Assembly (NCBI RefSeq): GCF_003885045.1
Contig: NZ_RHJS01000002.1
Span: 4,767,302 to 4,831,301, forward strand
Source of the DNA: Schaedlerella arabinosiphila
GTDB lineage: Bacteria; Bacillota; Clostridia; Lachnospirales; Lachnospiraceae
Direction of reading: 5' to 3'
Length of the DNA: 64,000 nt
The stretch's first letter is position 1. Each line of letters opens with the position of its first letter. The notes beneath the pieces were generated by a model. That model was given only the letters and a program-made list of their open reading frames with translations. It made no database searches and was not told the DNA's origin. Shown in pieces: positions 16,506 to 24,774 of the stretch. The position numbers and the translations under genes are program-made.

Positions 16506-17174
16506 CTATTCGTCCACTATCCTCCCGTCCCGCAGGCGCACCATCCGATCCGCAAGCTGGGCAAGCTCCTGGTTGTGTGTAATCATGATCAGGGTCTGGT
16601 GAAATGTTTCCGCCGTCATTTTCAGGAGCCCCGCCACATTCTGGCTGGTCCTGGCGTCAAAGCTCCCGGTGGGCTCGTCGGCCAGGATTATGGCCGGCTT
16701 TGTGATCAACGCCCTGGCAATCGCGGCGCACTGCTGCCCGCCCCCGGAAAGCATATGGGGGTACTGGTTCAATCTCTCATCCAGCCCCAGCAAATGTATG
16801 ATTTTCCGGAAAAATACTTCATCCGGGCGGGAGTCGTCCATTGCCAGCGGAAACAAAATATTCTCCCGGATCGTCAGCTCCGGCACCAGATTATAGTCCT
16901 GAAACACAAAGCCAATCTTTCTGCGCCGGAATACGGTCAACTGCTCCTCCGTCAGCTCCGACAGGTCGGTCCCGTCCACGATCACAGTCCCTTCCGTAGG
17001 CTCATACAGGCCGCCTATTGTATTCAAAAGCGTGGTCTTCCCCGAACCGGAAGCCCCCACGATGGAGAGAAACCTGCCCTTTTCTATCGTCAGGTCGATC
17101 CCGTCCAAAGCCTTTACCTGGCGGGGACCCTCTCCAAAATATTTTTTAAGTTTGCTTATAGTTACGATGTCCAT
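16506..17174 (-). CDS. Second ABC ATP-binding protein, with altered signature motif
   Basis: Protein of 222 residues, clearly paralogous to the ATPase at 12890-13558. Walker A GASGSGKTTLLN and the Q-loop GFVFQDYNLVP are normal, but the signature reads LSGGGQQCAAIARAL where its paralog has LSGGQQQRVAIARAL: the conserved Gln and Arg are replaced. Walker B is IILADEPTGSFD, with N-L of the usual GNLD replaced. The His in IMITHNQE is kept. Loss of signature residues usually weakens ATP hydrolysis, so the gene may be decaying or work as a regulatory half-site. The RBS is weak, and its start codon lies in a 37-bp direct repeat. Confidence 0.8.
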   Translation of the reverse strand: MDIVTISKLKKYFGEGPRQVKALDGIDLTIEKGRFLSIVGASGSGKTTLLNTIGGLYEPTEGTVIVDGTDLSELTEEQLTVFRRRKIGFVFQDYNLVPELTIRENILFPLAMDDSRPDEVFFRKIIHLLGLDERLNQYPHMLSGGGQQCAAIARALITKPAIILADEPTGSFDARTSQNVAGLLKMTAETFHQTLIMITHNQELAQLADRMVRLRDGRIVDE

Positions 17175-17207
17175 TTTTTTAATAAAATTATATCCTTGAA
17201 ATCTTAT
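17171..17207. repeat. Direct repeat bounding the truncated type III TA locus, left copy
   Basis: About 37 bp (ccat, a T-run, then aataaaattatatccttgaa) recur at 17607-17644 with one length change and one mismatch. The left copy holds the start codon of the second ABC ATPase gene and the last codons of the truncated toxin. The 436-bp interval between copies is the toxin-antitoxin locus. Confidence 0.85.
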
Positions 17208-17404
17208 AAATTATTCGGTTGTTTTTTCTTGTAGGAAGATACAGGTACATAGTATTTATATCCATTCATTTCCAAAACAGCACCACAAACCATTTTTCGT
17301 TCGTTTTCATATTCTACATCAGGAACACGAGTAAATCCACGTTTTGTTTTTTCGGCTGCTTTGAGGTATTTTACATAATCTGCATCATAAAAAAATAGAT
17401 CCAT
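17204..17404 (-). pseudogene. Type III TA toxin (ToxN/AbiQ family), C-terminally truncated
   Basis: A 66-codon frame begins MDLFFYDADYVKYLKAAEKT after TAGGAG. It aligns with the first 66 residues of the intact toxin at 49627: KRGFTRVPD against KRGVTKVPN, CGAVLEMNGYKYYVPVSS against FGAILKVNSINYYVSVSS, and KKKQ against DKKQ. The family's endoribonuclease normally has ~170 residues; here the frame ends shortly after the YYVPVSSYKKKQ segment, at the direct repeat, so about 100 residues are lost and the product should be inactive. RNA repeats, terminator and promoter upstream are intact. Confidence 0.8.
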
Positions 17405-17415
17405 ATTGCTTCTCC

Positions 17416-17452
17416 TAAAAAGTAATGAGTAAGGAAAGATATCCTTACTCAT
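17416..17452 (-). terminator. Terminator between RNA antitoxin and truncated toxin
   Basis: On the minus strand ATGAGTAAGG and CCTTACTCAT form a perfect 10-bp stem around an 8-base loop, followed by TACTTTTT. It lies between the RNA repeats and the toxin RBS, as expected in type III TA loci. Confidence 0.85.
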
Positions 17453-17453
17453 T

Positions 17454-17520
17454 CATCATAATTCGCCCTTCATGGTGGCGGAACACCAATCATAATTCAC
17501 CTTTAAGGTAGTGGGACACC
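17454..17520 (-). ncRNA. Type III antitoxin RNA repeats (two units, 33 and 34 nt)
   Basis: Units at 17454-17487 and 17488-17520 share GGTGT.CC.C ... GAATTATGAT on the minus strand. In each, a short stem spans the middle: CACT/GGTG in one and CGCC/GGCG in the other, so paired bases change together. The order promoter, repeats, terminator, toxin is that of ToxIN loci. Confidence 0.75.
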
Positions 17521-17544
17521 TGGGAAGATTCTCTTCTTACCTAT

Positions 17545-17573
17545 ATACTATGCGTTTTTTTCGCTTTTGTCAA
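17545..17573 (-). promoter_or_regulatory. Promoter of the type III antitoxin RNA
   Basis: On the minus strand TTGACA (17573-17568), a 17-bp spacer and TAGTAT (17550-17545), about 24 bp before the repeats. Confidence 0.7.
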
Positions 17574-17606
17574 GAGATTTTCCTGCATTCAGTAACAGTA
17601 TCCAGC

Positions 17607-17644
17607 CCATTTTTTTTAATAAAATTATATCCTTGAAATTTTAT
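17607..17644. repeat. Direct repeat bounding the truncated type III TA locus, right copy
   Basis: Matches 17171-17207. On the minus strand it again places an ATG after the T/A-rich leader, so it looks like the original leader of the second ABC ATPase gene, duplicated when the TA locus was acquired. Confidence 0.8.
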
Positions 17645-17931
17645 CTGCAAATATGCTATCTTTAAAAGGTAGGTGAAACTAAGCCTTGACCATAATTTTA
17701 CACAAATTGAACTTTTAGACGATAAAGCGATAAAGGTAAACCATCTTTTTGAACAGTTAAATGCCCCAGGCAAAAACCGGCTCCGGCTCGACATCGAGCC
17801 GCACTCGTCCTGTTGGACGAATGCAGAACGCAAATCTGCTTCCTGCTCCGCACATTGAAAATAATATATCTGCCAAGGGAACCGTTGGGGCGTTATGTCA
17901 GCCGCCGGACGAAAGAAAGGGGGCTGGTGCT

Positions 17932-18018
17932 ATGGTTACATATTCGGATTTATTCCAATTTGTGATTATGCTTTGTGCTGTAATAACTCTTGTTATTTAC
18001 ATTAAACGTAAAAAATAG
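17932..18018 (+). CDS. Small holin-like toxin, probable type I TA toxin
   Basis: Peptide of 28 residues: MVTYSDLFQFVIMLCAVITL followed by VIYIKRKK. One membrane helix plus a basic tail is exactly the pattern of the peptides annotated as putative holin-like toxin in Firmicutes (type I toxins relatives such as TxpA). A purine-rich RBS (GAAAGAAAGGGGG) precedes the ATG, and a terminator starts at the stop codon. The antisense RNA that would control it could not be placed with certainty. Confidence 0.75.
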   Translation: MVTYSDLFQFVIMLCAVITLVIYIKRKK

Positions 18019-18050
18019 CGCCCCTGCTCTGGTAAAGTAAGGCGCTATTC
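18015..18050 (+). terminator. Terminator of the holin-like toxin gene
   Basis: Arms ATAGCGCC / GGCGCTAT around an 18-base loop, followed by TCTTTAT. The stem begins in the stop codon. Confidence 0.7.
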
Positions 18051-18212
18051 TTTATAACACTTATTTTTCCGGCGGTCAGGTGTACGCTGACCAACGGTTC
18101 TCTTGTCAAATATATTATATGCAATTTTATTGCCGTTGTCAAACCATTTATAGGCATTTCCATTCATTTCAAAAGGCACCGCCACGTGCAGGAATGAGAG
18201 GAAGATGATAAG

Positions 18213-18404
18213 ATGCCAGCATATTATGACGAATCTACAAAATCATGGTTCTGTAAGTTCTATTACACGGACTACACCGGTACCAAGAAGCAGAAAAAGA
18301 AACGCGGTTTTAAGCTCCAGCAGGAAGCGAAGGAATGGGAAAACAAACCCGTTCAATGGGTTTCTGGACTCTCACACAGTATATTAGCTTCATCCAGCAT
18401 GTAA
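18213..18404 (+). pseudogene. N-terminal fragment of a tyrosine recombinase (phage/ICE integrase)
   Basis: MPAYYDESTKSWFCKFYYTD, then GTKKQKKKRGFKLQQEAKEW, is the arm-type DNA-binding N-terminus of Tn916-like integrases. After EWENK the frame turns to unrelated residues and stops, so the core-binding and catalytic domains (R..HxxR..Y) are absent. RBS GAGGAAG precedes the start. It marks the scar of a former integrated element next to the TA debris. Confidence 0.75.
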
Positions 18405-18477
18405 CTGATACGATTGCATATCATTATTGAAGAGGAAAGTATTAAACCAGAAACTTGAATGTTATTGTTACTGTCGA

Positions 18478-20448
18478 TTATACAGCGGCATCAAACAGTG
18501 CTCCATTTTTGTATCCTATCGTAAGAACCGCGTCAATTCCCCTGTTCCATCCTTCTTTTGCGATTCGCCGGTATTGATCGTAATAATCTTCGAGCCTAAA
18601 GGAGACTGCCTCTTTACTTTCAGCCATTTCCTTATATTTATTCGAAAGAACCTCCCACAGATCGCTGCCGTCAGGAGTATAGAATCTGCCGTTTTTATTT
18701 TCCAGCGTTCTCAGATCATAATCGGTAAGCTGCTTTACCATATGGTAGACTGCCGCTTTCGCCTTATCCCCCTGCACATACTGGTTTGATCCCTGCTGTC
18801 CTATATTGATATTGCTCTGATTGCAGTATGAAATATGGTTGTACAGAGAATGGCCATTCTCTCCGAAATTCAATGCAGACTCAATCTCCGCGGCAAGCTC
18901 TTTTCCCACTCCCTCCGCATGGATCCTGTAATCATACGGATCTACTGTCAGATACAGTTCTGTGCCGTCAGGGATTACGATTCCGTTTGCGGAAAAGATC
19001 TGGTTGATACAGTCATTGATCTGTCCCCGCATTTCCTGATTGTATTCCTGATCGGCCTGAAAGGAATTACAGCCCCCAAATGTCCTCTGGATCACCGGAT
19101 CGTAACTATTAAGAGACGGCTCCCTGCCGCACAGCATCCCAATCTCCTGCTCCATCCCAATCTCCCGTTCCAGTGGTGACAATCCACGAATATAATAGGG
19201 GGATTTCGGATTATAGTATTTATCACGGATATGCTGTGACGGATTTGCAAATCTCAGGTTCTCTTCGTTCTGTTTTTCATAATATTCGTCCAATACTTTC
19301 AGGTACTTTGCATACTTAAGCGCCGGATTAAATTTGGGAAATGCCAGATTCGGGTCTGCTGCTTTCCCGGAAACCGTTTCATCCTGTGATACTTCCTCGG
19401 TAGTTTTTGCTTCCGTCTGCTCCTGTGACGCGTTCTCTTCCTGTATCGTTTCCTCCTCTTCACCTTCCGCTTCCGCAGGCAGATTCGGAAGAAATTCCTC
19501 CTGCCAGTCCGTCTGGCCGACACCATAACCATATTCCGTATCAATATCCAGCAAATGTCCGTCAATGTACTCCAGGCTCAGGGAATGATCCGGAGAGCCT
19601 TCCCATCCGGTTTTCGCCAGCTTCTCATAGCCTTCCTGATATTTCTCCAGCTGGAACGGAGAATAGGCTTCGGCTTTTTCCTTTAACTCCAGCCACAGAT
19701 CGCTCCCATCCGGCGTATAAAACTTTCCGTCTTCATTTTGAAGCTCGCGAAGGTCATAGCCTGTCATTTCTTTCACAAGATGGTAGAGTACGGATTTTTC
19801 AGCTGTCTCCGAGTTATATTGGGAAGGGTTATCATATCCGAATTTTGACGGCGCGCATCTTTGGATATGGGTAAATAAATTGAATCCATTTTGCCCCTGA
19901 TTCAGTACCTTTTCAATTGATTCTGCCAGCGATTTATCCTCCAGCCCTTCCACCCGGATATAGTAGTCGCAGGAATCTACTGTCAGGCGGAGGGACTGCC
20001 CTTCTGGAATCTGGATTCCATTTTCCTTAAGCAGACCTTCCACTGTCTGTTCTGTTTCCTGCCGTACGGCACGGTTTGTCAGCAGCTCCAGTTCTTTGAT
20101 AGTGGGCCATGTGGAACGATCTTTTGTCAGGTCGCGGTATTGTCCTGCCAGCTGTATAAATGTCTTATCAGTGGAGGAAAGTATTCCGCTTTTCAACTGC
20201 AGCTCAGGCTTCTGCTCCGGCTGAAAATAGGTCGTCTGATCCTCTGCTTCTTGAATCCGGCTCTCTGCCTGGCCGGGAGCTGTTCTGGATATCAGTACCT
20301 CGTCTTTTGAAGCAGGGATTTCTTTCTGCTGTGCATCTCCGGGAGTCTTTGCCGCCGAGTACGGAGCCTGCGTAGAGTTCCTCCGTCTGCTGACCGCTCC
20401 TTCATAATTTGTTACGGATTGATAACTGGTATTCATATTTGTATTCAT
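18478..20448 (-). CDS. DUF4885-type large protein with an internal duplication
   Basis: Protein of 656 residues starting MNTNMNTSYQS; this ATG sits after GAGGAG. It carries two related ~200-residue halves: each has a segment GI.IP(E/D)G..L.LTVD..DY.I..EG, then a region with G.NG..L..HI..C, then YHLVK(E)(M/Q)T.YDLR.L.N..G+FYTPDGSDLW, then a YY/Y(E/Q)..IAK.GW motif. Between them lies an acidic Glu/Thr-rich linker (about residues 340-375). I associate the pattern with the DUF4885 family, whose role is unknown. No signal peptide is apparent. Confidence 0.65.
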   Translation of the reverse strand: MNTNMNTSYQSVTNYEGAVSRRRNSTQAPYSAAKTPGDAQQKEIPASKDEVLISRTAPGQAESRIQEAEDQTTYFQPEQKPELQLKSGILSSTDKTFIQLAGQYRDLTKDRSTWPTIKELELLTNRAVRQETEQTVEGLLKENGIQIPEGQSLRLTVDSCDYYIRVEGLEDKSLAESIEKVLNQGQNGFNLFTHIQRCAPSKFGYDNPSQYNSETAEKSVLYHLVKEMTGYDLRELQNEDGKFYTPDGSDLWLELKEKAEAYSPFQLEKYQEGYEKLAKTGWEGSPDHSLSLEYIDGHLLDIDTEYGYGVGQTDWQEEFLPNLPAEAEGEEEETIQEENASQEQTEAKTTEEVSQDETVSGKAADPNLAFPKFNPALKYAKYLKVLDEYYEKQNEENLRFANPSQHIRDKYYNPKSPYYIRGLSPLEREIGMEQEIGMLCGREPSLNSYDPVIQRTFGGCNSFQADQEYNQEMRGQINDCINQIFSANGIVIPDGTELYLTVDPYDYRIHAEGVGKELAAEIESALNFGENGHSLYNHISYCNQSNINIGQQGSNQYVQGDKAKAAVYHMVKQLTDYDLRTLENKNGRFYTPDGSDLWEVLSNKYKEMAESKEAVSFRLEDYYDQYRRIAKEGWNRGIDAVLTIGYKNGALFDAAV

Positions 20449-20666
20449 AAAGCATCTCCTCATATAACCACGAAACTATGGCAGTTCCTGTAAAACCGCC
20501 ATAGTGATTATTGATAACTCTTACTTCTTAACTAAAATAACTCATAATTCGTATTACGAATATCATATTCCCAATTAATCCTCATGCTTAAATTGCTTAA
20601 ACGGGTACTGGAATATGCACTTTGATAATACCTAACCCGGATAAACCGGAAAAGTTATTTTGCATT

Positions 20667-21683
20667 TCACTGAAGCAAAAACACCGAAAACGTCGTCCCT
20701 TCCCCCACCTTCGATTTCACGCTGACATACCCTTTCTGCCGGGTAATGATGCCGCGCGCCAGGTACAGCCCCAGCCCGACGCCTTCCTCCCCCGCCACTT
20801 CCTCCGCCCGGTAAAACCGCTGAAACACATCGTTGTAATGCCCGGCGGCAATTCCGATTCCGGTATCCGTGATATCGATGCGGGTATAAAACTGCCACGG
20901 ACGCACGCGGATCGAAATGCTTCCGCCCTTCGGCGTATATTTTACCGCGTTATCCAGGATATTTCCCAGCGCTTCCGCGGTCCATTTGGCATCGTGTCTC
21001 ACAACCGCATGGCTGTCGCACGCAACGTCAATCCGAATCTGCTTCTGATCCGCCGTTGCCCAGATGCCGTTCACCGCCTGGGCGATGGTATTGTACAGGC
21101 TGCCCTCTTCCATATGCAGCGTAAATGTCCCGGTTTCCAGGCGGGACATCTTGATCAGAGACTGCATCAGAAAATCAAGCTTGTTGATCTGCCCGGTCAT
21201 GGTGTCGAGAAATTCCGCCCGTTTTTCGTCAGATAACCGATGCTGCTGCAAAATATTGGTAAACATCCGGATATTCGCAATCGGAGTTTTTACCTGATGG
21301 GAAATGTCGCTGACCAGCTCCTGAATCGTCTGCTTATCCTGCTCGCTCTGTTCCCTTCCCTGCTGCATTCTGTCATAATACTGCAAAAGCTTGCCCTGAA
21401 CCTTCGATACCTGGGAATCCTCATAGGGCTGGTAATTCTCCGGAGATTCCCCGTTCATGAGGGCATCCACCGTCCCGCAGATATCATTTGCAAAATCCGA
21501 CTGCTCCTTTTTCTGACGCCCATCCCACAGAAAAACAAGAACGAATATGAGGACTCCTGCTGCCGGCAGAAGCGCGTGCAGACATCCGGAGGGAATATAT
21601 TCCCACAGGCTTCCGCACAGAATCAGCACAAGGGCCGTGGACATCAGTATCCTTTTTTCAGATAAAAATTTCATTCTGCCCAT
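20667..21683 (-). CDS. Two-component sensor histidine kinase
   Basis: Protein of 338 residues with two short-loop membrane helices (about 12-48), no large outer domain, an H-box SDISHQVKTPIANIRMF with the phospho-His, an N-box GNILDNAVKYTPKGG, and G-boxes DTGIGIAAG and GVGLGLYLARG. The very small outer loop is typical of intramembrane-sensing kinases that work with FtsX-type transporters (BceS-like). It follows its response regulator by 30 bp on the same strand, and lies upstream in the same direction as the ABC module at 12890-17174. Confidence 0.9.
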   Translation of the reverse strand: MGRMKFLSEKRILMSTALVLILCGSLWEYIPSGCLHALLPAAGVLIFVLVFLWDGRQKKEQSDFANDICGTVDALMNGESPENYQPYEDSQVSKVQGKLLQYYDRMQQGREQSEQDKQTIQELVSDISHQVKTPIANIRMFTNILQQHRLSDEKRAEFLDTMTGQINKLDFLMQSLIKMSRLETGTFTLHMEEGSLYNTIAQAVNGIWATADQKQIRIDVACDSHAVVRHDAKWTAEALGNILDNAVKYTPKGGSISIRVRPWQFYTRIDITDTGIGIAAGHYNDVFQRFYRAEEVAGEEGVGLGLYLARGIITRQKGYVSVKSKVGEGTTFSVFLLQ

Positions 21684-21713
21684 CTCTGTTCTCCATAAAC
21701 AGCGCCCCTTTTT

Positions 21714-22418
21714 TTACTTCCCGCCTGTCCAGATATACCCCATCCCCCTGACCGTCCGGATGTAGGAATGGCCTTCCTCCTCGATCTTTGCCCGCAGCCG
21801 GTTCATGGTGACAGTCAGCGTATGGTCGTCAATATAATTTTCATCACAGTCCCACAGCTTTTCCAGCAAAGTCTGCCGTGTTACGATATTTCCCGCGTTG
21901 GCGGTCAAAAGCCGCAGCAGCTTGTATTCATTGGGCGTAATGTTCAGCTTCTCCCCGCTGCGGACAGCCGTCAGCGCCTGAAAATCCAGACGCAGAAATC
22001 CGTCGTCGTAACCGTCCTCCACAGCCTTCGCGCCGGAATTACCGCGGCGCAGCGCGACCTCAATCCGCCGCTTTAAGATCTGGGTATGAAAGGGTTTGGT
22101 AATATAGTCGTCCGCGCCAAGGTCGAAGCCGTTCAGTACATCCTCCTCCAGGTCCTTTGCGGTCAGAAATATGACCGGCAGATCCGCAGCAGCAGCCTTA
22201 ATCTCCCGGCAGAGGTCGAAGCCGTTTCCATCCGGAAGGTTCACATCCAGAATGGCCAGGTCAAAGTGCTCGTCCTCCAAAAAACGGCGCGCCTTCCGGC
22301 AGCCGTAAGCCGCCACGGTCAGGTAGCCGCTTGTATCCAGTTCAAAACACAGACCTGCGCTCAGGGCCAGGTCATCTTCAACAACTAATATTTTCTTCAC
22401 ATGCATTTTCCTTTTCAT
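21714..22418 (-). CDS. OmpR-family response regulator
   Basis: Protein of up to 234 residues. The receiver domain shows the acidic pair in VVEDD, the phosphoacceptor in LAILDVNLPDG, the Thr in FLTAKD and Lys in YITKPF. The C-terminal OmpR-type winged helix ends in ...RTVRGMGYIWTGGK. The best-spaced start after AAGGA is a GTG at 22400 rather than the upstream ATG. It probably controls an ABC-type resistance module; the candidate is the FtsX/ATPase set at 12890-17174. Confidence 0.9.
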   Translation of the reverse strand: MKRKMHVKKILVVEDDLALSAGLCFELDTSGYLTVAAYGCRKARRFLEDEHFDLAILDVNLPDGNGFDLCREIKAAAADLPVIFLTAKDLEEDVLNGFDLGADDYITKPFHTQILKRRIEVALRRGNSGAKAVEDGYDDGFLRLDFQALTAVRSGEKLNITPNEYKLLRLLTANAGNIVTRQTLLEKLWDCDENYIDDHTLTVTMNRLRAKIEEEGHSYIRTVRGMGYIWTGGK

Positions 22419-22454
22419 TCACAGTATAGAAAAAGCTGCTTGCAGGATATCTGA

Positions 22455-23054
22455 CTAATCCGGCTGCTGCCCGTCATGCGCTTTCCACTGACATTCTGTG
22501 ATCTGCAGATTGGAAAATACCGCTTTAAAGGAAGAATCCTCCGGGGAACATGCGTAGATGCCGAACCGGATCTTCCCCTTCCCCTGGTGCATATGGCAGA
22601 TCCGCATCTGGCTGAATGCAGTCCCGTCCACAGAGCACTCGATGCAGTAATCATCCTCCCTCCGGCTGAAACGATACCACATGGATTTTACAGAGGCGTC
22701 AATCTCCGTTGTCGCCCAGTCCGAATATCCGTTGTTGGTCACAACGCTTCCCAAATGCTGGAACTCGTCATTTTCATATTCGATGGAGCCCTTCAGCCAG
22801 TTCTCACTGTCTAAATACATCACGATGCCGCACTGGTCAAAGCGATGATGGCTGTCATGAAATTCCGTCTTCACCACAAAGCTGAAGTACTGCTCCTCCG
22901 TTTCCATCTGCAGCACCGGAGCATTGTCATTCTGAAAATGATAATACGTCCTCTGCCACAGGTCTGTATGAGGCTTTGTGACAATTTCGATTGTGTCCTG
23001 GTTTATTTCATAATGTTCCGGTTCCCTTGTCCAGGTGAATTTTTTCAGATCCAT
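22455..23054 (-). CDS. DUF1349 family protein (concanavalin-like fold)
   Basis: Protein of 199 residues starting MDLKKFTWTREPEHY, with AAGGAGG spaced six bases before this ATG. Characteristic DUF1349 phrases are readable: TDLWQRTYYHFQNDNAP, QCGIVMYLDSENWLKGSIEY and the late G.YACSP....F.A.FSNL. The family adopts a beta-sandwich fold, is often found near sugar enzymes, and its biochemical role is not established. It appears to be a cytosolic single-gene unit. Confidence 0.8.
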   Translation of the reverse strand: MDLKKFTWTREPEHYEINQDTIEIVTKPHTDLWQRTYYHFQNDNAPVLQMETEEQYFSFVVKTEFHDSHHRFDQCGIVMYLDSENWLKGSIEYENDEFQHLGSVVTNNGYSDWATTEIDASVKSMWYRFSRREDDYCIECSVDGTAFSQMRICHMHQGKGKIRFGIYACSPEDSSFKAVFSNLQITECQWKAHDGQQPD

Positions 23055-23149
23055 TTTCATCCTCCTTGAATATATCAAATCATCTGTTCAGAGCAAAAAC
23101 GCCGGCGTTTCTGTAAATGTACTGAATGAATACAATATTTCCCTGCTGG

Positions 23150-24754
23150 TCATACCACAGCCTCTATCAAAATCTTATCACCGACTACAACCTCAAAGAC
23201 GCCTGTTTTCTTCTTTTTATTAAAATTAAAGCTGACCATATATCCTTGATCTATATGGTAGTCGTCCAGATAGCCCGCAAGCTGTCTCTCTCCCCGCAGG
23301 TTATATTCATTTCCATGCCAGACCTTCATTTCGATCACAAATTGCTCCCCCCGATAATCCACTATAAGGTCTGTGCGTCCCATACTTCTGGTCTGTGATT
23401 CAATATAATAATTACCGGTTCCATTAATGATCGGTCGAAGGTAGAGCAAAAAATACTTTCTGCCGACATCTTCAAGAAATGCTTCATCACGATCATGATA
23501 CAAATCATCAAAATGCTCTACAAATTTTTCCAGAATACGCCTCATGTTCAAACGACCGCCTACAAGGAACTGATTCCTGTCCTTCAAGGATGCTTTATAT
23601 AACTTCTGTCCCTGAATTTCAGCAGTGGATAAATATCTGTTGTAAAGTCTCGTCTCGAAAATACGGTTCGAAAGTACTGCATTTCCGTTCCGGCAGCATA
23701 TAAATCCAAACATGAACGCTGCATCCATTGCCGGATTATCTGGATCATAAGCAATACTTTTTCCGGTAAAAAGCAGATCCTGCAGCATTTCGTCCAATTC
23801 CGGATAATCCGCCAGCTTCCTGTTCAGAGATTCAAAAAGCGTATTTTTCTCAGCCAGAATCATCCTGACCGCCTGGTGAAATCCGTCTCTCGTCCATGCC
23901 GCTTTCTTAGAATCAAACTGCGGTATTTTGCTGACATTTTCATCAATCAATTTGCAGAGTCTTGATACCAGGTACGGATAACCGGATGTATAATCATAAA
24001 TCAATCCGGCCATCTCTTCTTCATTCATACCGGTTTGATGATCGGCTTCATACTCCCGGAGCATTCCCTGGATTCCTTTTTTGGACAAACTCATGTCAAT
24101 GTCAAAGTCCGCAGCAATATTCCACGGACTGTTCATCTTGTGCTCATCCTCACGGCGAAATTTTTGTTTCAGATTTTTTACGTCATAAACCCCGGCCAAT
24201 ATCACTGACCAAAAAGCCGGCTGCGAAGCCCGCCTGATATAATATGCCCTCAATTGCGCCAGAAAGTCGAGAAAAATCTGATTATTGCTGACGCTGTCCA
24301 CCTCATCAATCATCAATACAATCGGCCTGGGGGACGCACCGCAGATATCGCTTAAATATTCAAATAACCTCTGCAGCCGGAAATTTGTCGGCTCTTCATT
24401 TACAATGCGGTACATTTCATCGTATAACGTCTTTACCCCATCAGACAAGGAAGCGTTGTTTCTCCTAAATACCCGCAGAAAAAACCTGCCGAACGACAGC
24501 GCAAATATATTTTCATTTTCAAATTCTCCTGCGCCCAGCATCTGAAAATCCAAAAAAACAACATCATAATCAGCCTTAAGATATTGCTCCAGCGCAAGCA
24601 ATGTTGTCGTTTTTCCGTACTGCCTTGCTTTGTTGATGGTAAAGTAGCTTCCCGTATCAACCAGTGCTTTTATCTCCTGCAGGCGCCCGGCAATATCCAC
24701 CATATAATTTTGCTCCGGCATACATGCTGCAGTCACATTAAAAACTTTGGACAT
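23150..24754 (-). CDS. AAA-type ATPase with C-terminal PD-(D/E)XK nuclease-like domain
   Basis: Protein of 534 residues starting MSKVFNVTAACMPEQNYMVD after AAAGGAG. The ATPase domain has a Walker A in ARQYGKTTTLLALEQYL (Gly-Lys-Thr core) and a Walker B in VLMIDEVDSVSN. The C-terminal ~120 residues contain RTDLIVDYRGEQFVIEMKVW, the D...ExK core of a PD-(D/E)XK nuclease. This architecture (AAA-ATPase-like plus DUF1703-like nuclease) is abundant in gut Clostridia and Bacteroidetes; its role is unknown, with anti-phage or mobile-DNA roles speculated. A decayed paralog lies at 41931-43437. Confidence 0.8.
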   Translation of the reverse strand: MSKVFNVTAACMPEQNYMVDIAGRLQEIKALVDTGSYFTINKARQYGKTTTLLALEQYLKADYDVVFLDFQMLGAGEFENENIFALSFGRFFLRVFRRNNASLSDGVKTLYDEMYRIVNEEPTNFRLQRLFEYLSDICGASPRPIVLMIDEVDSVSNNQIFLDFLAQLRAYYIRRASQPAFWSVILAGVYDVKNLKQKFRREDEHKMNSPWNIAADFDIDMSLSKKGIQGMLREYEADHQTGMNEEEMAGLIYDYTSGYPYLVSRLCKLIDENVSKIPQFDSKKAAWTRDGFHQAVRMILAEKNTLFESLNRKLADYPELDEMLQDLLFTGKSIAYDPDNPAMDAAFMFGFICCRNGNAVLSNRIFETRLYNRYLSTAEIQGQKLYKASLKDRNQFLVGGRLNMRRILEKFVEHFDDLYHDRDEAFLEDVGRKYFLLYLRPIINGTGNYYIESQTRSMGRTDLIVDYRGEQFVIEMKVWHGNEYNLRGERQLAGYLDDYHIDQGYMVSFNFNKKKKTGVFEVVVGDKILIEAVV

Positions 24755-24774
24755 AAATGCACACGCTCCTTTTT

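Larger units (their letters stand above)
17873..18103. repeat. Inverted repeat framing the holin-like toxin gene
   Basis: AAGGGAACCGTTGG ... AGCCGCCGGA at 17873-17911 is matched in inverted form by CCGGCGGT ... CCAACGGTTCTCTTG at 18064-18103. The 5' and 3' ends of a transcript over this unit could pair, a feature known from type I toxin mRNAs. Confidence 0.6.
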
